Assembly (NCBI RefSeq): GCF_014076495.1
Contig: NZ_CP043575.1
Coordinates: 992,001-1,056,000, forward strand
Direction of reading: 5' to 3'
Source: Comamonas koreensis
GTDB taxonomy: Bacteria > Pseudomonadota > Gammaproteobacteria > Burkholderiales > Burkholderiaceae_C
Length of the DNA stretch: 64,000 bases
Shown here: in pieces, positions 1-8,453 of the stretch
Position numbering within the stretch: the first letter of the stretch is position 1
How the letters are laid out: each line of letters starts with the position of its first letter
Position numbers and translations under genes: made by a program
The notes under the pieces: generated by a model
What the model was told of the DNA's origin: nothing
Databases searched by the model: none
Seen by the model: the letters and a program-made list of their open reading frames with translations, nothing else

Positions 1-352
1 TGGCAGCGGAAGGGTCGGTGGGGGTGCGTGGTGGCATGTGGGCTTCAAGATCCAAAACCCCTCATGATAGCCAGCCTGCCCGTTCGTTGTGCAATCTGCC
101 GGGTATCGCTGCACATGCGTTGCGGATAAACCCAGGGGCGTGGCCCGCTGTCTGGCGCCAAAACCGAGGTGAGGGCTTGCGGCAGCTTTGCGCCTAGCTA
201 TTGTTTCTGATGCGCTGCTGGGCGCAGAGATTCCGTCTGCCAGCAGGGCTTGCGGCTGCGCTCTACACTTGCCGCTGGCGATCGTCGCCATCCGTCCCTT
301 GTTTGCCTGCGTATCGCCCTTGTCTCTCACCTCTGTTTCTTCTTCCACGGCC
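1..352. other. Left-edge non-coding region
   Basis: No convincing coding region was seen before the ATG at 353. In-frame extension of the first gene upstream would need a TTG at 188 and would add a 55-residue leader with no family character. In related betaproteobacteria a divergent uvrA often lies on this side, but none of it is visible here. I found no clear LexA-type operator or terminator. Confidence 0.4.
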
Positions 353-1552
353 ATGCTGCCGGCCGAGCGGCGCGCCAGTTTCAGCCTGGCGCTGATCTTT
401 GCATTGCGCATGCTGGGCCTGTTTCTGGTGCTGCCGGTGTTTGCGCTGGAAGCCCACAAATACCCCGGCGGTGATGACCCGGCGCTGGTCGGGCTGGCCA
501 TGGGCGTCTATGGCCTGACACAGGCCGTCTGCCAGCTGCCGCTGGGCATGGCGTCGGACCGCTTCGGGCGCAAAAAGGTCATTGTGCTGGGCCTCTTGGT
601 GTTTGCCGCCGGCAGCCTGATCGCCGGCATGGCGGGCAACCTGCATACCCTGCTGCTGGGTCGGGCGCTGCAAGGCGCAGGCGCGGTGTCCGCCGCCGTC
701 ACGGCGCTCTTGGCCGACCAGACCCGCGACGAAGTGCGCACCAAGGCCATGGCCCTGGTGGGCGCCAGCATCGGCCTGATGTTTGCGCTGGCGCTGGTGC
801 TCAGCCCGCTGCTGGTGGTGCACATCGGCCTGAGCGGCCTGTTTTTGATGACCTGCGGCCTGGCGCTGGGCGGTATTGCGGTAGTGCTGTGGGTCGTGCC
901 GCCTGAGCCGCTGGAGCACCGGGGCGGCGCACGCGGCGGCCTGCGCGAGGTGTTCCGCCATGCCGACCTGGTGCGCCTCAACGCCGGTGTGTTTGTGCTG
1001 CACACGGTGCAGATGTCGATGTGGGTAGCCGTGCCCGCGATGCTGGTGGCCGCAGGCCTGCCCAAGGCCGAGCACTGGCAGGTCTACCTGCCGGCCGTGC
1101 TGCTGTCCTTTGTGCTGATGGGCGGGCTGTTTGCGCTGGAGCGGCGCGGTTACCTGCGCGGCGCTTTGCTGGGCTCGATCGCGCTGGTGGCCCTGGTGCA
1201 GATGGCCCTGGGCCTGGTGGCGACCTCGGGCCATGCGCCTGCGCTGTGGCTGATGGGCGTGCTGCTGTTCGTGTTTTTCTGCGGCTTCAACGCGTTGGAG
1301 GCCACGCAGCCCAGCCTGGTCTCGCGCATGGCGCCGGCATCGCTGCGCGGCGCGGCGCTGGGCAGTTACAACACCTTGCAATCTCTGGGCCTGTTTGCCG
1401 GCGGTGCGCTGGGTGGGGCGCTGACCCGCTGGGGCAGCGTGACGGATCTGTTCATTGCCACCAGCGCGCTGGCGCTGCTGTGGCTGGTGCTGACCTGGCC
1501 GCTGCAGCCGCTGGGCCGCGCCGTGGCTGGTGCTGGCGCTGCACAAAAGTAA
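353..1552 (+). CDS. MFS transporter (drug/metabolite efflux type)
   Basis: This 399-aa inner-membrane protein has about twelve hydrophobic segments and a clear major facilitator motif A (GMASDRFGRKKV) between TM2 and TM3. It is probably a proton-coupled exporter of the DHA1 type; the substrate cannot be told from sequence. The ATG at 353 was chosen because the protein then starts just before TM1 (MLPAERRASFSL), as usual for the family; the longer open frame starts at a TTG and adds an unrelated leader. There is no strong Shine-Dalgarno. The gene precedes ssb, an order common in Comamonadaceae, probably conserved position rather than shared function. Confidence 0.85.
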   Translation: MLPAERRASFSLALIFALRMLGLFLVLPVFALEAHKYPGGDDPALVGLAMGVYGLTQAVCQLPLGMASDRFGRKKVIVLGLLVFAAGSLIAGMAGNLHTLLLGRALQGAGAVSAAVTALLADQTRDEVRTKAMALVGASIGLMFALALVLSPLLVVHIGLSGLFLMTCGLALGGIAVVLWVVPPEPLEHRGGARGGLREVFRHADLVRLNAGVFVLHTVQMSMWVAVPAMLVAAGLPKAEHWQVYLPAVLLSFVLMGGLFALERRGYLRGALLGSIALVALVQMALGLVATSGHAPALWLMGVLLFVFFCGFNALEATQPSLVSRMAPASLRGAALGSYNTLQSLGLFAGGALGGALTRWGSVTDLFIATSALALLWLVLTWPLQPLGRAVAGAGAAQK

Positions 1553-1742
1553 GCACTGGCTGGGAATGGGGCAGGCCTGGCAGGCCCTGTTGCAGGATCT
1601 GCGGCCACCCGCAGAGAAGGACCGGCCGCTTTGGGGTAGGATACGCCCCTGAATCTCAGTGATGGGCGCTTTGAAGGCTGCAATGCCTGCAACACTGCCA
1701 ACGCATAGTAGGCGCCCATTTTTCAAAGGAACTACCTCTACC

Positions 1743-2333
1743 ATGGCATCCGTCAACAAAGTCATCATCGTCGGCAACCTCGGCCGCGACCCTGAAATCC
1801 GCACCTTCCCCTCGGGCGACCAGGTGGCCAACGTCACTATCGCCACCACCGACCGCTGGCGCGACAAGAACAGCGGTGAGAACAAGGAAGCCACCGAGTG
1901 GCACCGTGTGGTGTTCAATGGCCGTCTGGCTGAAATCGTCGGCCAGTACCTGCGCAAGGGCAGCCAAGTCTATGTGGAAGGCAGCCTGCGCACCCGCAAG
2001 TGGACCGACCAAGCCACCGGCCAGGAGCGCTATGCGACGGAAATCCGCGCTGACTCGATGCAGATGCTGGGCAGCCGCCAAGGCCAGGGCAGCCCAGGCG
2101 GCCAAGGCGGTGGCGATGACTACGGCTATGGCGACAGCGGCTACGGCGACCAGGGCGGTGGCGGCGGCGCCCCCGCTGGCAACTACCAGCGCCGTGCACC
2201 GGCACCGGCAATGGCTCCGGCCGCTGCGCCCCGCCAGGCGCCGCCTCCCCGTCCAGCACCGGCACCTATGCCTGCGCCAGCCCCACGCGCCGCTTCGGGC
2301 TTTGACGATATGGACGACGATATTCCGTTCTAA
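1743..2333 (+). CDS. ssb: Single-stranded DNA-binding protein
   Basis: This 196-aa protein binds single-stranded DNA in replication, repair and recombination. The OB-fold covers about residues 1-110 (starting [18 protein letters not shown]), followed by a Gly-, Gln-, Pro- and Ala-rich flexible linker and the acidic tip MDDDIPF that docks partner proteins. The start at 1743 has an upstream AAAGGA and gives the canonical N-terminus; the open frame continues upstream to 1659 without family similarity. A strong intrinsic terminator follows at 2365. No LexA box was recognised upstream, so SOS control is not evident. Confidence 0.97.
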   Translation: MASVNKVIIVGNLGRDPEIRTFPSGDQVANVTIATTDRWRDKNSGENKEATEWHRVVFNGRLAEIVGQYLRKGSQVYVEGSLRTRKWTDQATGQERYATEIRADSMQMLGSRQGQGSPGGQGGGDDYGYGDSGYGDQGGGGGAPAGNYQRRAPAPAMAPAAAPRQAPPPRPAPAPMPAPAPRAASGFDDMDDDIPF

Positions 2334-2364
2334 TTCGCCATCAACGCATTTTTTGTATTGCGAA

Positions 2365-2398
2365 AGCCCCTGGCTCCCGAGAGCCAGGGGCTTTTTTT
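2365..2398 (+). terminator. Rho-independent terminator of ssb
   Basis: A perfect 12-bp stem (AGCCCCTGGCTC with GAGCCAGGGGCT) and 4-nt loop is followed directly by a run of seven T. Confidence 0.93.
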
Positions 2399-2453
2399 AA
2401 TGGCCGCGCAAGGCTGGCACGGCTGGCGGCGCACCGCCTTTGAACCGGTTCCT

Positions 2454-2776
2454 AGAACCTGTTCAAAGTCTCTACGCAGCCGCGTTGGAGTGCAATCGGG
2501 ATGAGTTCGAAGGGATGGAGCGCAGCTTGCACCGGGGTGCAAGCCAGGGCCAGCGCGCAGAAATCGCCCGATTTCACTCCAACCCGTAGGGACAGTGGCT
2601 TTGCGCTGCCCGGGAAGGGGCGCCCGGCTAGGGCCGCCCGGGCAGGGGCGGTCTGCGTTGTTGCAAATCCTCGCAATAGATGGGCTATTGCTGCGGTGTT
2701 GCGCGGCTGGGCGCCCCCCTCGCGTCCCATCCCGCAAAGACACTGTCGCGGCGCGAGGAGACATTGAACAGGTTCT
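2454..2776. mobile_element. MITE-like element, 323 bp, with ~30-bp terminal inverted repeats
   Basis: The ends 2454-2484 and 2747-2776 are inverted copies: 13 identical bases (AGAACCTGTTCAA), one mismatch, then GTCTC, then a few differences and one 1-nt indel before a shared GCCGCG. The interior (2485-2746) has several short open frames on both strands but none looks like a transposase or a known protein. This size and structure fit a non-autonomous miniature inverted-repeat element. The right end touches the stop codon of the neighbouring DUF417 gene (2776-2778), so insertion may have set the present 3' end of that gene. I could not see a clear target-site duplication. Confidence 0.6.
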
Positions 2777-3246
2777 CAGCGGACCGTCGCCATCGGTGCA
2801 GCGCTGCCGTTTGCGCTCGCTTCTGGCGTGTTCAGCTGGCGCCGCAGATCGAACTTGAGCAGCACAACGCCGGCGCCAATCAGCAGCACGTCCTTGACGA
2901 TGAAACCGTCCAGCGTGGACAGCTGGGGCAGCAGGCTCAAGGTGGTGATGCCGGTGACGATGACGATCAGGGCGCCCACGACACCCAAAGCAGGTTTTTT
3001 GAAGCCGACCACCAGTGCCAGAAACGCCAAGGTCTCCACCACGCCCAGAAAGTAGCTGCCCCCGTGCACACCGAAGAGCGTGTAGAGAAAGCTGAGCCAG
3101 GTGCTCGAGATCAGGGGCTCCAACTCGGCGACCTCAAAATCAAACCATTTGAAGGTGCCGAACAGCGCAAAAATAAAGATCACCGAGACGCGCAGCACAG
3201 CGATATCGGTATCGGAGTGAATAAAGCGATGGATGGTATTTTTCAT
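2776..3246 (-). CDS. DUF417 (YkgB/RclC-like) inner-membrane protein
   Basis: This 156-aa protein has about four hydrophobic helices and resembles the DUF417 family, which includes E. coli YkgB/RclC of the reactive-chlorine response. A good Shine-Dalgarno (AGGAG about 8 nt upstream) supports the ATG at 3246. Its upstream neighbour on the same strand is a TetR-type regulator 39 nt away, so the pair is probably one transcription unit and the regulator may control it. The biochemical role of the family is poorly known; oxidative or electrophile stress is an inference from homologues. The C-terminal 20 residues are low complexity, and the stop codon abuts a MITE-like element. Confidence 0.75.
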   Translation of the reverse strand: MKNTIHRFIHSDTDIAVLRVSVIFIFALFGTFKWFDFEVAELEPLISSTWLSFLYTLFGVHGGSYFLGVVETLAFLALVVGFKKPALGVVGALIVIVTGITTLSLLPQLSTLDGFIVKDVLLIGAGVVLLKFDLRRQLNTPEASANGSAAPMATVR

Positions 3247-3285
3247 GGGGGTCTCCTGGTTAAAAAAATGGCTGGGATGCGGATG

Positions 3286-3846
3286 TCATGGGGCGGTGCT
3301 CAGCCAGTCGACAATGGCTTTGGCGGCACGGTCATAGGCCCCATGGGGCGGGATGCGGTTGAGCAGTAGCGCGCCCTTGATCGCAGAGCTCACCACCATG
3401 GCCAGCTCTGCCGGGGGCTGTGCAAAATGCAGGGCTGCCTGGTGCTGGCCCGCGACCAGAATGTCTTGCAGCAGCTGTTGCTCGGTCTGTGCCAGCTGGT
3501 AGACCGCCGTTTGCAGTGCGGGCGAAAACAGGTGGCTGTCCGACAGCATCGCGTAGACACCGCACATTTGCCCCTGCGCCGCGCAATCTGCAAAGGCATT
3601 CAGATAGGCCTGGAGTTGCGGCACACCGGCGGGCAGCTTTTGCAGCGCTGCCTCCAGGGCTTTGAAATCGGCCCGTTTGTAGTCACAGTAGGCAATGCCC
3701 AGGTCTGTTTTGCTAGGGAAATGATGGTGAATACTGGCTTTGCGAATGCCAATACCCGCCTCCAGATCGGCATAGCTGAAGCCCTGGAAGCCACGCTGCT
3801 GGATCAAGTGGTTGCTGAGAAGGATGATTTTTTCGCGGGTAGACAT
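3286..3846 (-). CDS. TetR/AcrR-family transcriptional regulator
   Basis: This 186-aa protein has an N-terminal TetR helix-turn-helix (about residues 5-50, with GIGIRKASIHHHFPSKTDL as recognition region) and a helical ligand-binding C-terminal domain. ATG 3846 was preferred over the in-frame TTG at 3852. It precedes the DUF417 gene on the same strand. An inverted repeat at 3885-3902, about 40 bp upstream of the start, is a plausible operator, which suggests autoregulation. The HTH resembles electrophile-responsive repressors of the NemR/AcuR kind, but the inducer is unknown. Confidence 0.88.
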   Translation of the reverse strand: MSTREKIILLSNHLIQQRGFQGFSYADLEAGIGIRKASIHHHFPSKTDLGIAYCDYKRADFKALEAALQKLPAGVPQLQAYLNAFADCAAQGQMCGVYAMLSDSHLFSPALQTAVYQLAQTEQQLLQDILVAGQHQAALHFAQPPAELAMVVSSAIKGALLLNRIPPHGAYDRAAKAIVDWLSTAP

Positions 3847-4175
3847 CGTCAATGATTCTGTATTGGGTGATGGTTTTTGACTATACCTACTAGAAGGTAG
3901 GTTGCCAAGTTGCCATATGATTCAAAGCGTAAATCCAGCAGCCGGCATGACCCGCGGCATGCGTGCCGGGTGCGCTGCAGGATCGGCGGGGCCAGCGGTT
4001 TTGGCGCAAAAGGCCAGTGCCCACTGCGGCTTTGCCGCCGGTAGAGAATGCGGCATGGGCGCAGAACGCGCCGCGCACAATGCCGGCCCGGCAGACCTGT
4101 GATGGTTCCCGTGCCGCCCTGGATAAGGGCGCAGCTGACGGCATGCCCTTTGTACCACCTTGCATGAAAGCGGCC
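3847..4175. other. Divergent intergenic region
   Basis: This region separates the minus-strand tetR gene from the plus-strand solute-binding-like gene. It holds the operator-like palindrome at 3885-3902. The remainder is GC rich; the open frame of the downstream gene extends back to 3963 but that part shows no family similarity. Nothing else was recognised. Confidence 0.4.
3885..3902. promoter_or_regulatory. Putative TetR-type operator
   Basis: The inverted repeat ACCTAC-N6-GTAGGT lies about 40 bp upstream of the tetR start in an otherwise AT-richer promoter stretch. Position and symmetry fit a TetR dimer site; binding is inferred only. Confidence 0.45.
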
Positions 4176-4940
4176 ATGACTCCGAGCACCGATACTGCCA
4201 ATACCTTGGATAGCTCCAAGATCGCATCCCTCATCGCGCCCAGCGGCCGCCTGCGTGCCGCCATCAATGTCGGCAACCCGGTGCTGGCGCACAAAAGGGC
4301 CGATGGCTCGGCCGCAGGCGTCTCCGTCGATCTGGCAGCGCGCATGGCGGCCCAACTGGGTCTGCCGCTGGACCTGCAGCTGTTTGAGGCGGCCGCCCAT
4401 TCGGTCGATGCTGTCACCCAGGGCCAGGCCGATGTCGGCTTTTTCGCCGTGGACCCGGTGCGGGGCGCGGGCATCGGTTTTTCCGCCCCCTATGTGCTGA
4501 TCGAAGGCGCCTACATGGTGCGCAGCGATTCGGCGCTGAGCGACAACGCGCAGGTGGATGTGGCCGAGCACGAAGTGGTGGTGGGCCAGGGCAGCGCCTA
4601 TGACCTCTACCTGAGCCGGGCGCTGAAACACGCGCGCATCCTGCGGGCGCCCACCTCGCCGGCGGTCATCGATGTCTATCTGCAACCCCAGGGAGACGTG
4701 GCCGCAGGCGTCAAGGTGCAGCTGGAGGCGGCGGTGGCCAGCCATGCCGGTCTGCGCCTGCTGCCCGGGCATTTCATGCTGATCCAGCAGGCCATGGGCC
4801 TGCCCAAGAGCCGGGGCGAGGCCGCTATCCAGTGGCTGGCCGCCTTTGTGGAAGACGCCAAGGCCAGCGGTTTTGTGGCCCAGGCGCTGGCGCAGCACCA
4901 GGTGCCAGGCGCGGTGGTCGCGCCCGGAGTGCAGCCATGA
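4176..4940 (+). CDS. Substrate-binding-like protein (type 2 periplasmic fold), no signal peptide
   Basis: This ~254-aa protein looks like a family 3 solute-binding domain: an N-terminal lobe (LRAAINVGNPVLAHK...), VSVDLAARMAAQLGLPLDL typical of amino-acid binding proteins, then DVGFFAVDP and a return to the first lobe. It has no visible signal sequence from any in-frame ATG (4143, 4164, 4176), so a cytoplasmic role, or a mis-set start, is possible. Upstream ATGs at 4143 and 4164 cannot be excluded. Its stop overlaps the start of the next gene in an ATGA, so translation is coupled with the YbaK-type deacylase. No permease or ATPase genes are adjacent. Confidence 0.65.
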   Translation: MTPSTDTANTLDSSKIASLIAPSGRLRAAINVGNPVLAHKRADGSAAGVSVDLAARMAAQLGLPLDLQLFEAAAHSVDAVTQGQADVGFFAVDPVRGAGIGFSAPYVLIEGAYMVRSDSALSDNAQVDVAEHEVVVGQGSAYDLYLSRALKHARILRAPTSPAVIDVYLQPQGDVAAGVKVQLEAAVASHAGLRLLPGHFMLIQQAMGLPKSRGEAAIQWLAAFVEDAKASGFVAQALAQHQVPGAVVAPGVQP

Positions 4941-5416
4941 GCGTGTTTGACCATCTGCAGCAGCTGCTGGACGGCGAGGGTGCCCGCTTTCGGGTGCTGG
5001 AGCACCCGGCCGAGGGTAAATCCGACGAGGTGGCGCGCATCCGGGGCACGACGCCGGGCCAGGGTGCCAAGGCCATGCTGTGCAAGACCCGCAATGCCGG
5101 GCACTGGGTGCTGGCCGTGCTGCCGGGTGATCAGAAGCTGGACTTTCGCCTGCTGGCTACCGCGCTCGGCCTGCCCAAGATGACGATGGCCAGCGCGGAA
5201 GAGGCGACGGAGCGGACCGGTTGCGTGATTGGCGCCATTCCACCCTTCAGCCCGGGCCCGCAGGTGGCCTTGGTGGTGGACCCGGACCTGGTGGAGCGCC
5301 ATGCCGAGATTGCCTTCAATGCCGGGCGGCTGGACCGCTCGATGGTGCTCAACGCGCAGGACTATGTGCGTATTGCCCAACCGGCGCTGCACCGCATCTG
5401 CGCCCCTGCTGGCTAA
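4937..5416 (+). CDS. YbaK/EbsC-type aminoacyl-tRNA deacylase family protein
   Basis: This 159-aa single-domain protein resembles the YbaK/prolyl-tRNA-synthetase-associated editing domain, which hydrolyses mischarged tRNAs in trans. Recognisable features are the N-terminal EHP (residues 23-25 region), the conserved GAKAMLCKT segment with the Lys expected near the catalytic pocket, and a late GxIPPFSPG loop. The start at 4937 overlaps the previous stop by 4 nt (ATGA), indicating translational coupling. Substrate specificity (Cys-tRNAPro, Ala-tRNAPro or other) cannot be assigned. Confidence 0.8.
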   Translation: MSVFDHLQQLLDGEGARFRVLEHPAEGKSDEVARIRGTTPGQGAKAMLCKTRNAGHWVLAVLPGDQKLDFRLLATALGLPKMTMASAEEATERTGCVIGAIPPFSPGPQVALVVDPDLVERHAEIAFNAGRLDRSMVLNAQDYVRIAQPALHRICAPAG

Positions 5417-5464
5417 GGCAAAAATCCAACACCGCGCAGGCATGGCGACTGCACAATAGTCGCC

Positions 5465-6979
5465 ATGTTTATCGCCATCCCTCTGGAAAACAAGCCCTCC
5501 TGGCAGTCACCGCCGTGGATGACGGTGCTGCTGATCGCGATCAATTGCCTGGTGTTCTGGGTCTGGCAAGGGGGTGAGGAGCGGGCGGCAGAGCGCGCAT
5601 CCAAAACCTATGCGCATACGGCACTACCGGCGATTGAGGTGCCGGCCTTTGTGAAGTACCTCGACGCACAAAGCCGCAAGCCGGACAGCCGCATCCAGCC
5701 CCAGATGGTGCGCATGGTGCAGGGCCTGCAAAAAAACCAGGACTACGGCCAAATCTATATGCTGATGCAGCAGGAGGGGCGTTTTCGCCGCCAGCTGCTG
5801 GCCGGTGAGGTGATCACGGCGGCCGATCCGCTGTATGCCGACTGGCAGGCCGCCCGCGCCCGCTTTGCGCCGCTGGAGCCCAAGCCTTTTACGTCGCGCT
5901 GGGCGATGAGCTATGAGGCCGGCGCCGGGCTGCAGCCGCTGCAGGCGCTGACCTCCACCTTCTTGCACGGCAGCACCGGCCACCTGCTGGGCAATATGGT
6001 GTTCCTGTTTCTCTTCGGGTTCACGCTGGAGATGGCGCTGGGCGCCGGGCTCTACCTGTGCTTTTATCTCGTCGCCGGTGTCAGCGCCTCGCTGTTTGCG
6101 GGCCTGTTCTATGCGGGCTCGGGCAGCTATGGGCTGGGCGCGTCGGGCGCGATTGCCGGGCTGATGGCCATGTATGTGGTGCTCTACCGCATGCGGCGCA
6201 TCCGCTTTTTCTACATGCTGGCCTTCTACTTCAACTATGCCACCTGGCCGGCGCTGGTGGTGCTGCCGGTGTGGATGGGTTTTGAACTGGCACAGCACTT
6301 TTTAGGGCAGCAGGGCGTGGCCTATATGGCGCACTTTGGCGGCTTGCTGGCCGGCGGCCTGCTGATGGCTCTCTACCTGCAGCTGCGGCGCAAGGAGTCG
6401 GTGGTGGAGGTGGCGGCCCGAGACAAGCAGCAGGCCCAGGCCCAGAGCGCCGCGCTGGCCGCCGCCGTGCAGCGCGCGCAAAAGCACACCGATGCGCTGG
6501 CCTTTGAGCTGGCCGCACCCGCTTGGCGCCAGGCCGCCAAGCTGGCACCGACCGATGCCGCCATCTTGCGCGCCTGGTTCGAGAGTGCCCGCCATGCGCC
6601 GGCGAGTGAGGATTTCCACCGCGCCGCTCGCGCCATCTTCAAGCTGCCGGCCAACACAGAAGCGCTGCGCCAACTGCAGCACCACAGCTGGCAAACCTAT
6701 ATGGACCGCGCCCGGCCCGCCCCGCGCATCAGCGACAACAGCCTGCACGCACTGGCGCGCAGCTTTGTGCGGCTGGGTGCATGGGACGACGCCCAAACCA
6801 TCTGCCAGCAGCTGGAAAGCGCTGCCGACCACCCGCACTGGCCTGCCACCTTGGCGCTGGTGGCCAATGGTCTGGCCAAGGCCGGCCGGCTGGACGAGGC
6901 CCGGCGCTGGCTGCCGGCGCTGCAGCGCGCCGCACCGCAAGAGCCGGTCACGCGCTGGCTGAGCCAGGCCAGCACCTGA
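5465..6979 (+). CDS. Rhomboid-family intramembrane serine protease with long C-terminal domain
   Basis: This 504-aa membrane protein has a rhomboid core with the HxxxxHxxxN oxyanion region (H168, H173, N177), the catalytic GASG with Ser227, and catalytic His290 in AHFGG. TM1 is at about residues 19-35 and is separated from the core by a ~100-aa hydrophilic loop (about 38-140). After the last TM (about 305) comes a ~200-aa Ala-rich helical domain, probably TPR-like and cytoplasmic. The catalytic dyad is intact, so activity is expected. Natural substrates are unknown. It stands 49 nt after the YbaK gene. Confidence 0.88.
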   Translation: MFIAIPLENKPSWQSPPWMTVLLIAINCLVFWVWQGGEERAAERASKTYAHTALPAIEVPAFVKYLDAQSRKPDSRIQPQMVRMVQGLQKNQDYGQIYMLMQQEGRFRRQLLAGEVITAADPLYADWQAARARFAPLEPKPFTSRWAMSYEAGAGLQPLQALTSTFLHGSTGHLLGNMVFLFLFGFTLEMALGAGLYLCFYLVAGVSASLFAGLFYAGSGSYGLGASGAIAGLMAMYVVLYRMRRIRFFYMLAFYFNYATWPALVVLPVWMGFELAQHFLGQQGVAYMAHFGGLLAGGLLMALYLQLRRKESVVEVAARDKQQAQAQSAALAAAVQRAQKHTDALAFELAAPAWRQAAKLAPTDAAILRAWFESARHAPASEDFHRAARAIFKLPANTEALRQLQHHSWQTYMDRARPAPRISDNSLHALARSFVRLGAWDDAQTICQQLESAADHPHWPATLALVANGLAKAGRLDEARRWLPALQRAAPQEPVTRWLSQAST

Positions 6980-7111
6980 ACGCGGGTCGAGTGCCTGGGC
7001 GGCAGTGGCCAACACCCTGGCGCGTCAGCTCCATGTAAAGTTTTCGTGAAGCCATGCCTTATGATCGCTGCCAAGCTGCGCCAGTGAGGGCGGCAGACAG
7101 AAAGGCTGGCC

Positions 7112-8449
7112 ATGGGCCCACTGCGTTCACCACAGCAAGACGACGTTGACAGAGCCCAATGGGTGATCGAGCCTTTCTGGCGCAAGCTCAACAGCTTTTT
7201 CCTGTTTCCGCTGCAGCGCAAGCCGCTGCTGTATGCGCTGGTGCTGTCGCTGTGCGCCTATATGCTGATGTGGGGCCTATTGATCGGTCTGGTCGTTGCG
7301 GTGGGCCTGCTGCTGGCGATCAGCCGGCATGCGTTCAAGATAGCGGCCTATGCCTCGCACGGCGTGCTCGACAGCAATGACTACGATGACTACCCTTGCG
7401 ATGCCGACCTCAAGGTGCTGCCCTGGAAGTTCTTTGGCGTGCTGCTGGTGCATGGCTTTCTGATCGGCATGCTCGCCCGGGTCAGCCCGGGACTGGCGGC
7501 GCTGGGCGATCTGCTCTCGTCCTTTCTGATCCCCGCCACCTTGATGGTGCTGATCACCAGCGGCAGCCTGCGCGCTGCCATCAACCCCTTCATGCTGCTG
7601 GGCACCATGGGTGCCATCGGTCTGCCCTATGGCCTGCTGTGCCTGTTTCTGTTTTTGCTGATGCAGGGGGTGCCGATGGCCTTTGCGCTCCTGGTCACGG
7701 TGATGCCCCAGGCGCTGCTCGCGCCTTTGCTGGCCTTTGTCGTGATCTATTTCAACGGCGTGATCGCCGCGATGATCGGCTATGTGATGTACCAGAACCA
7801 TGCGGCGCTGGGCATCACGCCGGACAAGGCGCCGCAGGCCGAAGCGGGCGCGCCCGTGGTTGACCCGCAGACCGCGCTGGCCCAGCGCCGCGATGCCCAG
7901 GTGGCCCAGCTGGTGCAGAACGGCGACATGAACGCCGCCCTGGCCGAAGCGCGCGAGTGGCAGCGCAGCGAGCCCGATAGCCTGGCCGACCAGCGCCGCT
8001 ACCACCGCGTGCTCAAGCTCAGCGACAAGGCGGGTGAGCTGGCGCGCCATGCGCAAAGCTATATCGCACTGCTGCTGCAAAAGCAGCGCAGCAGCGATGC
8101 GCTGGAGGTCTGGGGCAGTTGCTACAAGCGCGACAAGGGCTTTCGGCTGAAGGAGGCCCGCCACACGCTGGCGCTGGCGCAGACGGCCTGGAAGCGCATG
8201 CAGCTGCCCCATACGCTGGCCCTGCTCCATGGTTTTGAGAAAGCCTATGCCGGCAGCGATCTGGTGCCCCAGGCGCTGGAGCTGACGGTGCGCGTGCTCA
8301 AGCAAGGCGCCAACAAGCCGGACCAGGCGGTGCGCGTGTTCATGCGCATGAAGATCCGCTACCCCGCGCATGCCTGCACGCAGGAGGCGGCCTGGATCTT
8401 GCGCGATGAGTTGCCGGGGGCAGCGCAGGCGCCTGGCGCACCTGCTTGA
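7112..8449 (+). CDS. Integral membrane protein with TPR-like C-terminal region
   Basis: This 445-aa protein has about five to seven TM segments within residues 40-235, including a DUF4013-like arrangement of alternating hydrophobic helices, and then a soluble, helical C-terminal half (about 255-440) rich in Ala, Gln and Leu that looks like tetratricopeptide repeats. An AAAGG precedes the ATG by 7 nt. The gene ends 4 nt before the end of the convergent mnmA. I do not recognise a specific function; a scaffold or membrane-stress role is only a guess from architecture. Confidence 0.7.
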   Translation: MGPLRSPQQDDVDRAQWVIEPFWRKLNSFFLFPLQRKPLLYALVLSLCAYMLMWGLLIGLVVAVGLLLAISRHAFKIAAYASHGVLDSNDYDDYPCDADLKVLPWKFFGVLLVHGFLIGMLARVSPGLAALGDLLSSFLIPATLMVLITSGSLRAAINPFMLLGTMGAIGLPYGLLCLFLFLLMQGVPMAFALLVTVMPQALLAPLLAFVVIYFNGVIAAMIGYVMYQNHAALGITPDKAPQAEAGAPVVDPQTALAQRRDAQVAQLVQNGDMNAALAEAREWQRSEPDSLADQRRYHRVLKLSDKAGELARHAQSYIALLLQKQRSSDALEVWGSCYKRDKGFRLKEARHTLALAQTAWKRMQLPHTLALLHGFEKAYAGSDLVPQALELTVRVLKQGANKPDQAVRVFMRMKIRYPAHACTQEAAWILRDELPGAAQAPGAPA

Positions 8450-8453
8450 CTAT

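Noticed and set aside
1560..1742. SOS (LexA) box in front of ssb
   Set aside because: No CTGT-N8-ACAG-like sequence was found in this region.
263..1957. Long minus-strand open frame (564 codons) opposite the MFS and ssb genes
   Set aside because: It is rich in His, Gln and Arg with no domain, as expected for an antisense shadow of high-GC genes.
2485..2746. Short open frames inside the MITE-like element
   Set aside because: No transposase motif and no RBS; more likely chance frames in GC-rich DNA.
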